The position numbers and the translations under genes are program-made. Positions 40,842-51,549 of a stretch of 64,000 bases of DNA are shown piece after piece (position 1 is the stretch's first letter; the number at the start of each line of letters is the position of its first letter). The stretch comes from Chlorops oryzae (Eukaryota; Arthropoda; Insecta; Diptera; Chloropidae), in NCBI GenBank assembly GCA_020466095.1, contig CM035807.1, positions 83,848,241 to 83,912,240 on the forward strand. The letters are read 5' to 3'. A model generated the notes under the pieces. That model made no database searches, was not told where the DNA came from, and saw nothing but the letters and a program-made list of their open reading frames with translations.

Positions 40842-42221
40842 TGACGAGCTTAAATGAAAAAAAATCTTTAAGAAAAAAAAACCAAAATGGCTTCGAAAAA
40901 CAAAGCATCCTTTTGAAAAGTCATCGCTTCATTCGCTCAGTGTAGAAACAAGTAGTCCAGGTCCTTCATGTTGCGCTGATCTGTTGCAAACAAACCACAC
41001 CGGCATAATGACGATGCGACGCGCTAGCACGATGATAATGGCGGAGGCGTTAATAATTAATCCGTCCACAAAGTGCGATTATCAAAGTGGTGGAGAACGT
41101 TGAACGCTTGCAATGTTGGTGACGTCGCGTCGCAGGTATTGGCGAGCACAGAGCCGGGCGAAATATATTTCATGTCCATTTAAAGTGAGCCGTCGCGCAG
41201 ACGAAAGAAGAGAGGCAAGCAAACGTAAATTCATGCAGAAAATGTTGAATGCTTACAGGCCGCTCCAAGGCGGTCAATTGAAGGTTGATGTCGCTCACTG
41301 CGGCAAGAAATTCTGTTGTTCCGCGAGACTAACAAAAGTATAAATGAAGTCAGGGACTTGTTCCGCCCCGCGATTGTCATTTTTGTAACAGCAGCCGCGT
41401 CGAGAGGTTTTCCATGCCAGAGGTTAGGGAGGCTGTTGTTTTTCAATTATGCAAATTCGAAATTAACTGAAAAACGGGATATGGCGCCTGTTCGTGCACG
41501 TCGAAAGAGACAGTGTGAAAACAACAAAATTCAGTTATTTATACACAAAACAAGTGCTGTATGCTTAGCTCTCGCATGAACGAATGTTGAATGCCGTTAA
41601 TGGAAATTACGTGAAAAGAAGTTGGTCGAAAAAAGCACCAAAGCAAATGTATACTTTGAGCCGCTCAAAGCCGCGTTTCCAACTGGCTCCATTGATTGCG
41701 TTAGAGCCGTTCTGGCGGGGTGGTTTTCCGACTGTCTAGGCATTGCTTCGAAGTCGTATAAATGCGCAATCTTACAGCGTTTTTATTGAGTAATTTAGCT
41801 AGTAAGTACTTAAGTGAAAGATTAACTGAAAGATATTGAATTTGAAAGGGGTTCAAGTGGAATCCTATATGCTTGCAATTACGGTTGGGGGGCGGCACAT
41901 TCAACCTGCCGAAACCAAAAATCGATTTCTATTAAAGTTTTTCAACTTTTTATCGGATTTTCTTTTTCTTTAATTGTTTTTATTATTCTTTAACTATGTA
42001 ATTAAACAGGTGCGACAGGCTGGGGTGAAGTCATACCCTCTGTCATAATTGGAATTTCGGTAATCTCCAACTCAGCGGCTTTTCACCTCAAGAGAGTTCG
42101 CATTGATATTGCAGATATGTGTATAAAAAATGATTGTTAAAAAATCAATCGAGCAATAAATTCTACAGATATATGACGCAAATGAAAAACATGAGAATTG
42201 AGCAAAAATGCAATTTGGATT
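40842..42221. other. unique sequence, GC-richer at 40980-41560
   Basis: ACGACGATGCGACGCGC-type sequence and two overlapping plus frames (41113-41343, 41316-41579) show no domain. It could be conserved noncoding DNA. No repeat ends were seen. Confidence 0.35.
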
Positions 42222-42223
42222 TA

Positions 42224-42698
42224 CCCAGAAAACATTCTGAGTCCTACGAGAATCATACATACATATATGGGCATTGCCAATCGGACTGCGACACTTAAAT
42301 CAGCAATTTTAAGTCCCGAATTCAAGTATGCGGTAAATAGTACTTTTGCTTCTCAATACTTTCGTTCAGCTTATGCGGACTTTTATATTTTTCAAAGTTT
42401 CTATGCAGTCCCGAATGGCAATCAGCTATATACGGACGCGACTAGAAATGCCCATATGACTCCTAATCGGAGTCGGAGCCCTCATAAGGGACTCTTTTAA
42501 GAGTCTTAAAGAGCGTGTTTTCCTACTTTTCGAAGGTCATTCTATAGGAGTCCAAAAAAAGGAGAACTTATTAGAGTCATATATGACTCCTTCCGCACGC
42601 ACACAAATCTGACTTATTCCGGACTCATAAATATAAGCCTCTGATTTTCTATGCATTTGAGACTCATATTTCTGAGCACTCCGAAAATGTTTGCTGGG
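42224..42698. mobile_element. TA-flanked MITE with CCCAG ends and GAGTC repeats
   Basis: CCCAGAAAACATTCTGAGTC at the left and, reversed, CCCAGCAAACATTTTCGGAG at the right, each bordered by TA (42222-42223 and 42699-42700). The inside has many GACTC/GAGTC direct and inverted copies (for example ACTCCTAATCGGAGTCGGAG). The termini resemble the element at 10346-10690. It is 475 bp with no transposase. Confidence 0.75.
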
Positions 42699-42700
42699 TA

Positions 42701-44745
42701 TAAAAGTATTCAAAGATATGCATTCTACTGGTTTGTCATACTTGCTTTAATAAACCGAAGAATACAATAATGAAGGGTTCCTTTTCCTCTTTAGCACGAT
42801 AACCGTGTGTAGGTAACTGCAAATTTCTCTTACCTTAGTTTTAGCACAAGTCATGAACGAGAAACTTAAGTAATTTAATGCTGAAGAGCCATAACTGAGC
42901 ACCTGAACTATTTAATTATAAATCGCCCAACGAGCAAGTCACTTAGTCACAAAGTCCAGGCGAGTCAATGTGAAAAAGGCACATTGTTAAGCATGAAGCC
43001 AAAGCGAGATAGCTAGTGTATATGGCTGAGGGCCGCTACTGCCTTAATCACCAATGTGTGTTACGTCGCAGTCGCGTTTTTGCGCCAAGGAAATGCACGA
43101 CGAGCTCAAAGCGGAACTACAACACCGAAGGCGGCGAGCATATGGCCGGCTGAAAAACAAATGAACTAACGACCTTAAAATATGAACGTAAAATATGCAA
43201 CAAATAACTGGAACAACAATAATCCAATGTTGCAATAGAGCTAGTCGGTACATCCATAGCTGAAGCTAAAAAAAAAAAAAAGAAATGGGATCACAACAAA
43301 AATTTAAGCAGCAAACAACAAAAAAAAAAAAACAACAAGAACTAATAACAATAATAATAAAAATTTATAACTGTACAGTACACAGGAATACAGGAACATA
43401 CACGTTAGCACAGTCACGGTGAGTTGGAAGTTGCAAACTGCCGCCATAAACTGCACGCTGATGATGACGAGTTCGTGTCGAGCCAGGTTGCAATTTCGAG
43501 AGTTGTTTACAGACTACGGGTGAGTACGACGTTGTCGCCCTGCCGCCACAACAGTTCTAACCTGTGCAGTTGTTGCTTCTGTTGCTTCATATTGCATGCG
43601 ACATTTGCTGCACGAAACGACAAATTACACGATTTTCATACATAGCGGCGTGCATCCTTCCGCCGCTAGCCGTCATCCAATAGCTAACAGCAATTCGTCT
43701 GACTTTTCCCATTAGGCGCTAGCAGTCGAGCTAGCAGTCGTTGTTCCTTTGGCGTTGGCTGCCGCGATCCTGTTTTGAATATTCTCAAAATGGAACGCTC
43801 AAGACAGGATAAGTATTTAGTACGCTTTACAATTTGAATGCCGCAGACGAGTTAGATTTCTGATGCTCGTTCCGTGCTGACTCATGAACGGGGGACCTAC
43901 GGATATAACAGCGAATTGTATGCCTCGCTTCACAGTGCTGCATCAAATGTTTTGAACTTTTTTGTTGTTGTTTTTTTTTTTTTTTGCTCTTGTCACTTTC
44001 TTTTTCGGCTCGGAGCGCTCATTGCTGCAATTTATGCAAATATTTCCGCTAGCTTTTCCGCCTCATCCCTAAGTTTTGCATTGTTGCATATGTCATCAAC
44101 GCCACACATGCCAGCGCGCTGGGTCATATACCTTACGTTATATCCTGCTAACGTCGCTGTAGGTAAACTGGAAAGCCTTCAACGAAATACATAACTATGA
44201 CGCTCGACCGGAAAGTTAAGGCATGCAAAAATGTGGAGCCTCACGGCAAAATATGACAGCGAAACTTCATAACATCATAATATTTGCTTAGTCGACATGG
44301 ATTGCCAAGTCGGTTTCTATTGCTTTTTGTCGGGACTTGTTTGCCTTTCTTATTAGAGAACGAACGATGGAATATATGAGCTGATCTTTTTTTTAAAATG
44401 AATTTGCCATTGCTCTGTTGCAATCGCAAGACTCCGAGGGAAGTCTGTTTGCTGTTCACAGAAAAAATTCTAATAAGGAATTTTTTTTCGGCTTTTTTAT
44501 TCGCTACTTCATTTCGTAGAAGTGGGCTTTTGTTACGGCGAGCACGCATTATGCAGTAGTAGGTATAATGTATCTATATAAGAAAGCTATTGAAGGAAAG
44601 AAGACAAACAAATGTGATGTTTTATATACTACAAAGTCTATCAACGTATTTCATCGTGTCCTAAAAGGACGGGAATTGTCAACAAATACTGTAAATCGCA
44701 ATAGAACTGAAAAGTTTTCGGATTTTCGCGATTCCGTACTTGTGC
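42701..44745. other. unique sequence, GC-richer at 43040-43860
   Basis: Poly-A near 43270 and 43321 and poly-T at 43973-43986. The minus frame at 43253-43044 has a hydrophobic start but no usable phase-1 donor. No gene is supported. Confidence 0.35.
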
Positions 44746-44746
44746 A

Positions 44747-44846
44747 CACACTGCAAGGAGGTACACTGCAGGAAGGTACACTGCAGGAAGGTACACTGCA
44801 GGAAGGTACACTGCAGGAAGGTACACTGCAGGAAGGTACACTGCGG
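44747..44846. repeat. 15-bp minisatellite, about six to seven units
   Basis: TACACTGCAGGAAGG repeats every 15 bases from 44762. Five units are identical, with a degenerate unit at each end. The multiple of three keeps both strands open (GTLQE repeated on plus, VYLPA on minus), so the 139-codon plus frame around it is not good evidence for a gene. Confidence 0.9.
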
Positions 44847-44849
44847 CAA

Positions 44850-47670
44850 AAACTCTGTGCTATATTTTGGAATAGAGTTATGGAAACGATTCGCAGACCA
44901 TTAAGCTACTACATCAAGCACATTGATCGTCCACTAATGCAGAATGGCTATCATATTGGATCCTTGGATCAAAATCTATTACATTAGTGCTGATTCTTTA
45001 AAGATCTTCTGCATGTCATGCCTTACTTGTTGTCAACAAAGAACTTGAATGAGCGTGTGCAAGCGATAAGCTAAAAATATTTCTATTTAATCTTTCAGGT
45101 ACATTTTCAAAAGAAAATCGAAATCAATAAAAGTCATATTGAAATCATTATCCATAGAAAGGTTAAACGCTTTGAAATATTATATTTATTTCTCGTAATT
45201 CTCCTTCAAAGAATTTCTGTAAGGAAAAATAAATATAAAAAAAAAAAAAATAAATGGACATTTATGGAACCTTTTCCGTTTGACAAAAGTTCTCGTTACA
45301 AAGAATTATTTGATTCCATTTTCGGTATAAATTGAAAAGAAAAGATTGAATATAAACATGAGATTATTTTATATACCTATGTATGACAGAGCGTCTGTGA
45401 GCGTTAAATGAAAAGTTCAATGAAAAGGAATTCGCTCCAAAAGCAAACGCGCAAAAATCGCCATAAATACCAGGCAGATACATACATACATACATACATA
45501 GTCATAAGTATTTCTGAGATCAAAAGCCAGAGTCAGACAAAAAATTTCGCTTTTAAAAAGAAGCAGATGAAAACATTTTATAGCTTTAAAGTAGGTACGT
45601 GAGAGAAAAGAAGAATTAATATACAAAGCACAAAAGTACTTGAATATTTCAAAACAGAACTTTACGCAATTTATATCTTTATGTAGGCGTATGTATTTGT
45701 GTGTGTAAACTCACTTGAAGAAATCAAATAAAATTTCTTGGAGAAATGAGAAAACTTATTCTCTTCACGCAAATATGTATGTACGAGTATGTATATAAAA
45801 CAGTGCAGGGAAGCGTGTAGCTTTCAAAGTTTTTACATTTATTTTTTATGGAGTGAAGGTTTTCTGCCACGCAAGCAAACATTGTGGCGTTGGAGGTAAT
45901 TTGTGTGCCCCGTACAGTGCCATGTGCTCAGACGTAGGTACCAAACATCGCACATATTTCAGATGAAAATAACCAAATCCTTAGGAAAGCAGTGTTAAAG
46001 ACTTGTAACTTTTATGCTAAGCCCACAGCAGGAGCATATTAGTTCGGTGGATATTTCGCTCCAGCTAGAATAAAGGTCTTTAGATTTCGGCCTAGACGCA
46101 TTTTCAGCGATACGCAAGAGCTACTTAAATCTTGAAGCGTATTTTTTGAGAAAAAGCGATTTAATTTTTTTTTTTTTTTACTTGGAATTAAGTACTCAGT
46201 CTTGGGCTTATCGGATGGGCTCCAAAGTTGTATATGGCTCATTTTGGTTTATTTTGGCATGGGCGCCTTTTATTCGCATGTGAAGACCGAAGAAACTTCA
46301 ATTGAATTGTTTGAAGAAGCAGCAGGTGGGAGTATTTTGGTACGATTTGGCTTTGTTATGGCAGGATCAACGGCCATAGCTTTTTTTAATTAAACTGTCT
46401 TTACTATGTAGAAAAAATAGATAAACGAAATGGGAGATTGAATTTTCTTTCTTTGACCTTATGAAAGGATTAAAGCTAAAACAAGAGAAAACTTCTTATG
46501 TAAAATATAACAAGTGCGAACCTTGGAAAAAGCCAGCATGAAGAAAAATCCTCTTTGGAATTTACATTATCATAAAAACGAAGGATGTATCGCATTATTT
46601 ATGTCTAGACTTGACTGACTGGGTTAAAATTATTTCGGGCTACGTTCATTTTAGAAAAAAATATTTTCAACCAGTTTAACTTCGGCTAGCTGGTTTTACT
46701 TAAGCTGTTATTTCAAAGACTTGGAACGAGCCAGTCCCCTAGTCATACCGCGATTTTAATCAGCTATGCTTTTGTCAATTTTCAAATGTGAAAATATCAT
46801 GCCGATAAGTTGTAGAAAGACCTAGAAGCAAATAAATGTTAAAGCACTTAGTCCAATATTGCGACGCATCCCAATCACTAATCAGATTTCAGTGCAAGTA
46901 ATGCTAAATTTTGAACCAAGTAAAGCATTATATTTTGCTTAAGGCACATGAATACTTTAAAATGAGATAAATTTAGATACCATAAGTTCCTAATCAAAAA
47001 GTTTGAAAAATGTTTAGTGAGGTAAAATTTTTACATTGGGTTTCTTTATAATTTCTTTTAACGATTACCATGTAGGGAGTACCTACTCATCATGTTTCAA
47101 CGTCATCACTGCCTCGCAACGAGAAATATTTAATTTTTGGTCTATTCTCGCTACTAAGTATCGCAAAGCGTTACATAGGAGCGTTACCCACATAAATTAT
47201 GTGCCATAGGTCATAGAACGTATTGAAATTTTTTTCACAGTTGTGTGCGTCTCGCCACAGTCTCTCGCAATATTGGACTTTGGGCTTCAAGCAGCTAGAG
47301 CTTGACAATAAAAAATTTAAAAAAATTATAAATATTCATTTTTTATTTTTTCTTAACATCTTAACGCACTTTTCTTGTGACTTTTGGTCCATTCAACTAG
47401 AAAATCGTGTTTAAAAAATTTCTCTGGAAGGGTTTTTGTATCGATTTTGAAATAAAAAAAAAAAAAAATGTTGAATGAGTATTCCAACTTTTTCGAGCAG
47501 AACTTGATAACGTTTAATTCAATTTAAACAAATTATCCCTCAAACTAAAGAAAATTTGTCCCTCTAACGAATTTGTTCACACTGTTTTAGTATCAGTCAA
47601 GAAAATACGATTCTGTACTCCTTTAAACCTTGAAAAACACATGGCTTTACAATAAAATCCATACAATTTT
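44850..47670. other. AT-rich unique sequence with an ATAC microsatellite
   Basis: (ATAC)n at 45479-45501. Frames at 45408-45626 and 46039-46393 have no similarity. Nothing else was recognised. Confidence 0.4.
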
Positions 47671-47681
47671 TTGTTCATCGG

Positions 47682-47825
47682 CAGGGCTCGGATTTTGTTG
47701 ACTTTTATAAATTTAAAGCATACTTTATTTCAACTTCGCCAAACTTCGCAAAATATTGGTTAGAAACATTTTTGCTCCATAAAGTATGCTTTAAATTTAT
47801 AAAAGTCAACAAAATCCGAGCCCTA
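47682..47825. mobile_element. 144-bp hAT MITE with 8-bp target duplication
   Basis: The TIRs are CAGGGCTCGGATTTTG and, reversed, TAGGGCTCGGATTTTG. The arms continue as a mirror of about 45 bp through GTTGACTTTTATAAATTT and AAAGCATACTTTA, with a loop of about 55 bp. TTCATCGG stands on both sides (47674-47681 and 47826-47833). YAGGG ends plus an 8-bp TSD identify the hAT superfamily. Near-perfect arms suggest recent insertion. Confidence 0.9.
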
Positions 47826-47980
47826 TTCATCGGCATCTAACCAACCGTTCGGAAAACAAAATAATTTACATTTTTTGTTTTAAACTGGTTTCTTACTCAA
47901 CAAAATGAGATATTAGTTTTTATAATCCATTCATAAATTGCATACCTTTAATTTTATAAGTTCGAGAATAAATGCAATGT

Positions 47981-48166
47981 CAGGCTGCGGTCACACCGAA
48001 TCAAACGAAACGAAAGGAAACCGAAACAACCAACAGCACATTATGCCTTATGAGAGCGAACACACCAGATAAGAGAAAACGAAACGGTTTAGACGAAGAA
48101 TGAAAAGCGGTTTTCTGGACAAAGCAACGAAAACGTTTCCTTTGATCCAGTGTGACCGCAACCTTA
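47981..48166. mobile_element. hAT-like MITE with GCGGTCACAC ends
   Basis: The left end is CAGGCTGCGGTCACACCG. The right end reversed is TAAGGTTGCGGTCACACTGG. The 186-bp interior has AACGAAACG-type repeats (CGAAACGAAAGGAAACCGAA, GAAAACGAAACGG). Termini of this kind occur in many fly MITEs. I did not find an intact TSD. Confidence 0.65.
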
Positions 48167-48169
48167 GAA

Positions 48170-51100
48170 ATGAAAAAAATGCAGCTTTAAAGTATGCAAC
48201 GAATTTTTTAATAAGGCGTAAATTTGTAGTTTTCATTGTTAATTTACTTTGACTCTCTTTAGAACACCAAAAATAAGAAAAGTACATTAAGATATGCCGG
48301 GAAAAAGTGCTGTAAGCTTGTGTTGTCGGATATAACTGAAAGTAACATTTACGAACAAAGAAAATGTTCCGATATCAAATCCTCTTTGAAAATTCTCTTT
48401 CACAACTGGTTTTTGTTACTTTGGTTTCGGTTCGATGCGAGAATTGAGCATTTTCCAGCTTATTCAACCCTGGAAATATGAGAACTTTAAAAAAACACAA
48501 GGAATAATAAAATTTTCGATTTCAAATAGATATGCCCAAGCCCAACAAAGCCCAAGAGACTTTAAATTTTTTAAATGAAAACTTTTGATTTCACTCAAAT
48601 TGCATTAGAACTAAAGTGAAATCATTTCAATTTTTTTTTATCGGAATTACTTTCCGTTTTCACTTTCTTCACTTTACGGAGTTTTTGAAATACCTTTAAC
48701 GTAAATAAACGATGTCAGCTATGAGAAACTTACGCGGAATGTTCAAGAACCCACAAATATTACGTTGAAAAAGACTACGACCACTTATTGGACTTGGCTG
48801 GACTTTGAATGGATTGCTGGATGGCCACTCAAAATGGAAGCACTAAAAAAGTTGAAAAAAGTTTAACGGATGCCGTCCACTCAAAAGCAATGGCGAACTC
48901 GCAGTTAAATAATTTTTAATTGTAAAGCGCTAAAAGTTAAAAAGTTCGCTGAGTTTTAAGTGCCAACAATGCTTGAAAATCAAATCAAAAACGTAAATCA
49001 TTTTCACTTAGGTATGTACATCAAACGGATTCTGAGAACAAGAGGTGAATCAACAAAGCTTAATTAAATAAGCAAAAACTCTTTATACGATTATGATATG
49101 AAGTTTTCGAATGTTTTTAATGCCATAGCCAAGGCAAAGTGAAAAGTTCCAGTGACTCTCGAGCTAAAAGCGTTACTCCCTTTTATCCATTGATTTATAT
49201 AATTTTTCGGCTTGGCAGTGGAGAGACCACATCGAATTCTACCGTAATTGTGGCTCAGTATTTCACATACAATATATGGACGTTAGGACTTGGCTAAGCC
49301 GGATTAAAAGCTGGATTGTCGGAGGGAGATATGCAAAGAAAATATGGCACAGGCAGGGTCCGATCCAGCTTTTTTCTCGCTCTGGACAAAAAGAATATTC
49401 GCCGCCCCTATGATCGTAGTAATGTAGTTCTGGTGTGGAATATTTATGTAAAACTGCCTCCCCTATCAGTGCTACAGTGGGCATTTGCCCAGCTTGCCAC
49501 CGCCTAAATCGAGGTCTGGCCGCAGATCGGATAAGAATAACACGATCTATCATTGGTCATTCATCTTTCGACTGCGCCAAGATGTGGTATCGGAGCGTTT
49601 TTATCATGTTCACGCTTGCGTGATTCTTCCGAAATATAGGAAAAGGATTCGCTTAGAAGAGTTATAAATGACTATTACAGAAGAGCAATTGGCGATTCAT
49701 TTTTATGGATCAATTACACTGTGCTAGTTCAAAATTATAACAAGCGGCAGACATAGTCATTAAACCTAATTTGGGTGCTCTAGTTATTGTGATATCCGCA
49801 TTTTAAGTTTGTTCATTTTTGTCCGGTTAAGCATGCGCAGCCGTATGCTTAATCTACATTACTCATACGCAGTACAAACACTAGATATCTAAAGCGAAGA
49901 GCCCGACAAAAATGCGTAAACTTGAAATGCAGATATCTCGTTAAATAGAGCCAACTTGAATAAACCAATGATACCATCGGATTCAGCGAACCCAAATTAG
50001 GCTAAGAGACTATGTCGCCCGCTTGTTACAATTTTTCAGTATCAATTTCAAGCACAGTGTAATTAATAATTTCAAAAATACATTGCTTATGGTTATTTCT
50101 CGCTTCCGATTCCCGCTGTTCTGGCACTTGAACCTTGGAAATCTCATTTTCTAGTCATGTCCTCGCCCATCGATATCGTGTTCGCTAAGTAGATATTGTT
50201 GGATTCTTTTCTTTTATAATTTTAAATTCAATTGAATTTTTGTAAATATTTTTAATAGAAAATTATATTCCCGAAGATCGATATGGTAATGTCACCTATT
50301 GTCGACCCCCGGAGCAAAAGTTTAAATAAAAATTTGGTGAAGAAGATTAACCGTGGTCTTTATATACCACGTTAGTCGATATTACTAGGAAACTTTCCAT
50401 GGTAGCAGAACTTCAAAATGCTGTTTATAAAAGAAAATATTTGATTTTGAAAAATGGGTAGAATTTTTGGGGGAACAAATTGCAAATGCCATATTTAAAA
50501 ATAACCAAAAACTTTCCTAAAGCTCATAAAACTAGTTAACACTGTTCCAAAGACTATTTATGTCCATAAACATGCTACATTTATATGAATAATGAAAATT
50601 TTTGACGGTTCACTGAAGATTGCAAGCAGTGGTCCACTCAAGGTGAATCATATGATTTCAATTGAGCCACCAAAACTTATTCCAATATCTACTTAAAATT
50701 CCAAATGATTTTGAACTATCAAGATCAATGCCCAAACTAACAAAAAATATACTTTTTAAGTTTCAAAAGTCGGTTTTGGCACTATTCGTAGGAAGCACAA
50801 AAATGCACAATGTTATAAAACGCTCATTATTTTCTCTTTTTTTTTCAGAACTCGCTTTTAAACAAAAACACGTGTGCTCAACTGGAAGCTTTATGACTTG
50901 CTGTTTACGTTTGCAGTAAAGTTGGCTATAATATTAGTTGACCGATTACCTGTCGAAAAGGTTAGTGCCTAAGATCTAAGTTATAGTCATGATAGTATTA
51001 TGAATTAAAAAAAAATAAATAAATATAATATTAGTTTAACATTTAAACTGTCACAGCATAGAAAACATTCAAGTGGTCCATTCTAAGTGACAGTCCACTT

Positions 51101-51390
51101 AAGGTGACCTTTTCCTTCGTGGTTTTGAAGCTAAATTCTAGAAAAAGTTTTGTGTTAACCTCTTCCAAAAGAGGCTTTTGCAATGCTCGTCCGGAAGACA
51201 AATGCTCGAAATAAAAGAAAAAATGAAAGAAAAAAAGAATTGATCGCGAAATGTTCGTCAATGCAATATTTTACATCAACCTGTACTAGAGTACCACAGA
51301 CTAGGTACGGTATTCCGATTCTAGGACAAGAATAATCCGCTTGTACCAAATGTACCGAAAATACGCTTCAAATCCGCCGCAAAAGACATA
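48170..51390. other. AT-rich unique sequence, nothing recognised
   Basis: Overlapping frames at 49263-49667 on both strands lack motifs. No TIR or RNA gene was seen. Confidence 0.4.
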
Positions 51391-51541
51391 GGTTTTTTTT
51401 ATGGGAAACAGGTCTGTTTCTGGAACAGGTCTGTTCAATAATCTGGTCTGTTATTTAGAAAACAGGTCTCTTTTATAGGGAACAGGTCTGTTCTATAAAC
51501 ATACCTGTTCCATAACAAACCTGTTTCCTAAAAAAAACAGA
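51391..51541. repeat. fold-back with repeated AACAGGTCTGTT palindromes
   Basis: AACAGGTCTGTT or close variants recur about every 25-35 bases, followed by the mirrored ACCTGTTCC..ACCTGTTTCC. The outer arms TAGGTTTTTTTTATGGGAAA and (reversed) CTGTTTTTTTTAGGAAAC pair. It is probably a small MITE or an expanding palindromic repeat. Confidence 0.6.
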
Positions 51542-51549
51542 CAGAGAAC

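Noticed and set aside
43044..43253. Signal-peptide exon of beat
   Set aside because: The start is hydrophobic, but no donor in the required phase 1 was found and the region is unsupported.
43455..43490. Second hammerhead motif starting CTGATGATGACG
   Set aside because: There is no GAAA at the right spacing and no stem I.
44747..44846. CRISPR-like array
   Set aside because: Units are contiguous with no spacers, and the genome is eukaryotic.
44568..44987. 139-codon gene with GTLQE repeats
   Set aside because: The length is largely due to a 15-bp minisatellite that is open on both strands. No domain was seen in the flanks.
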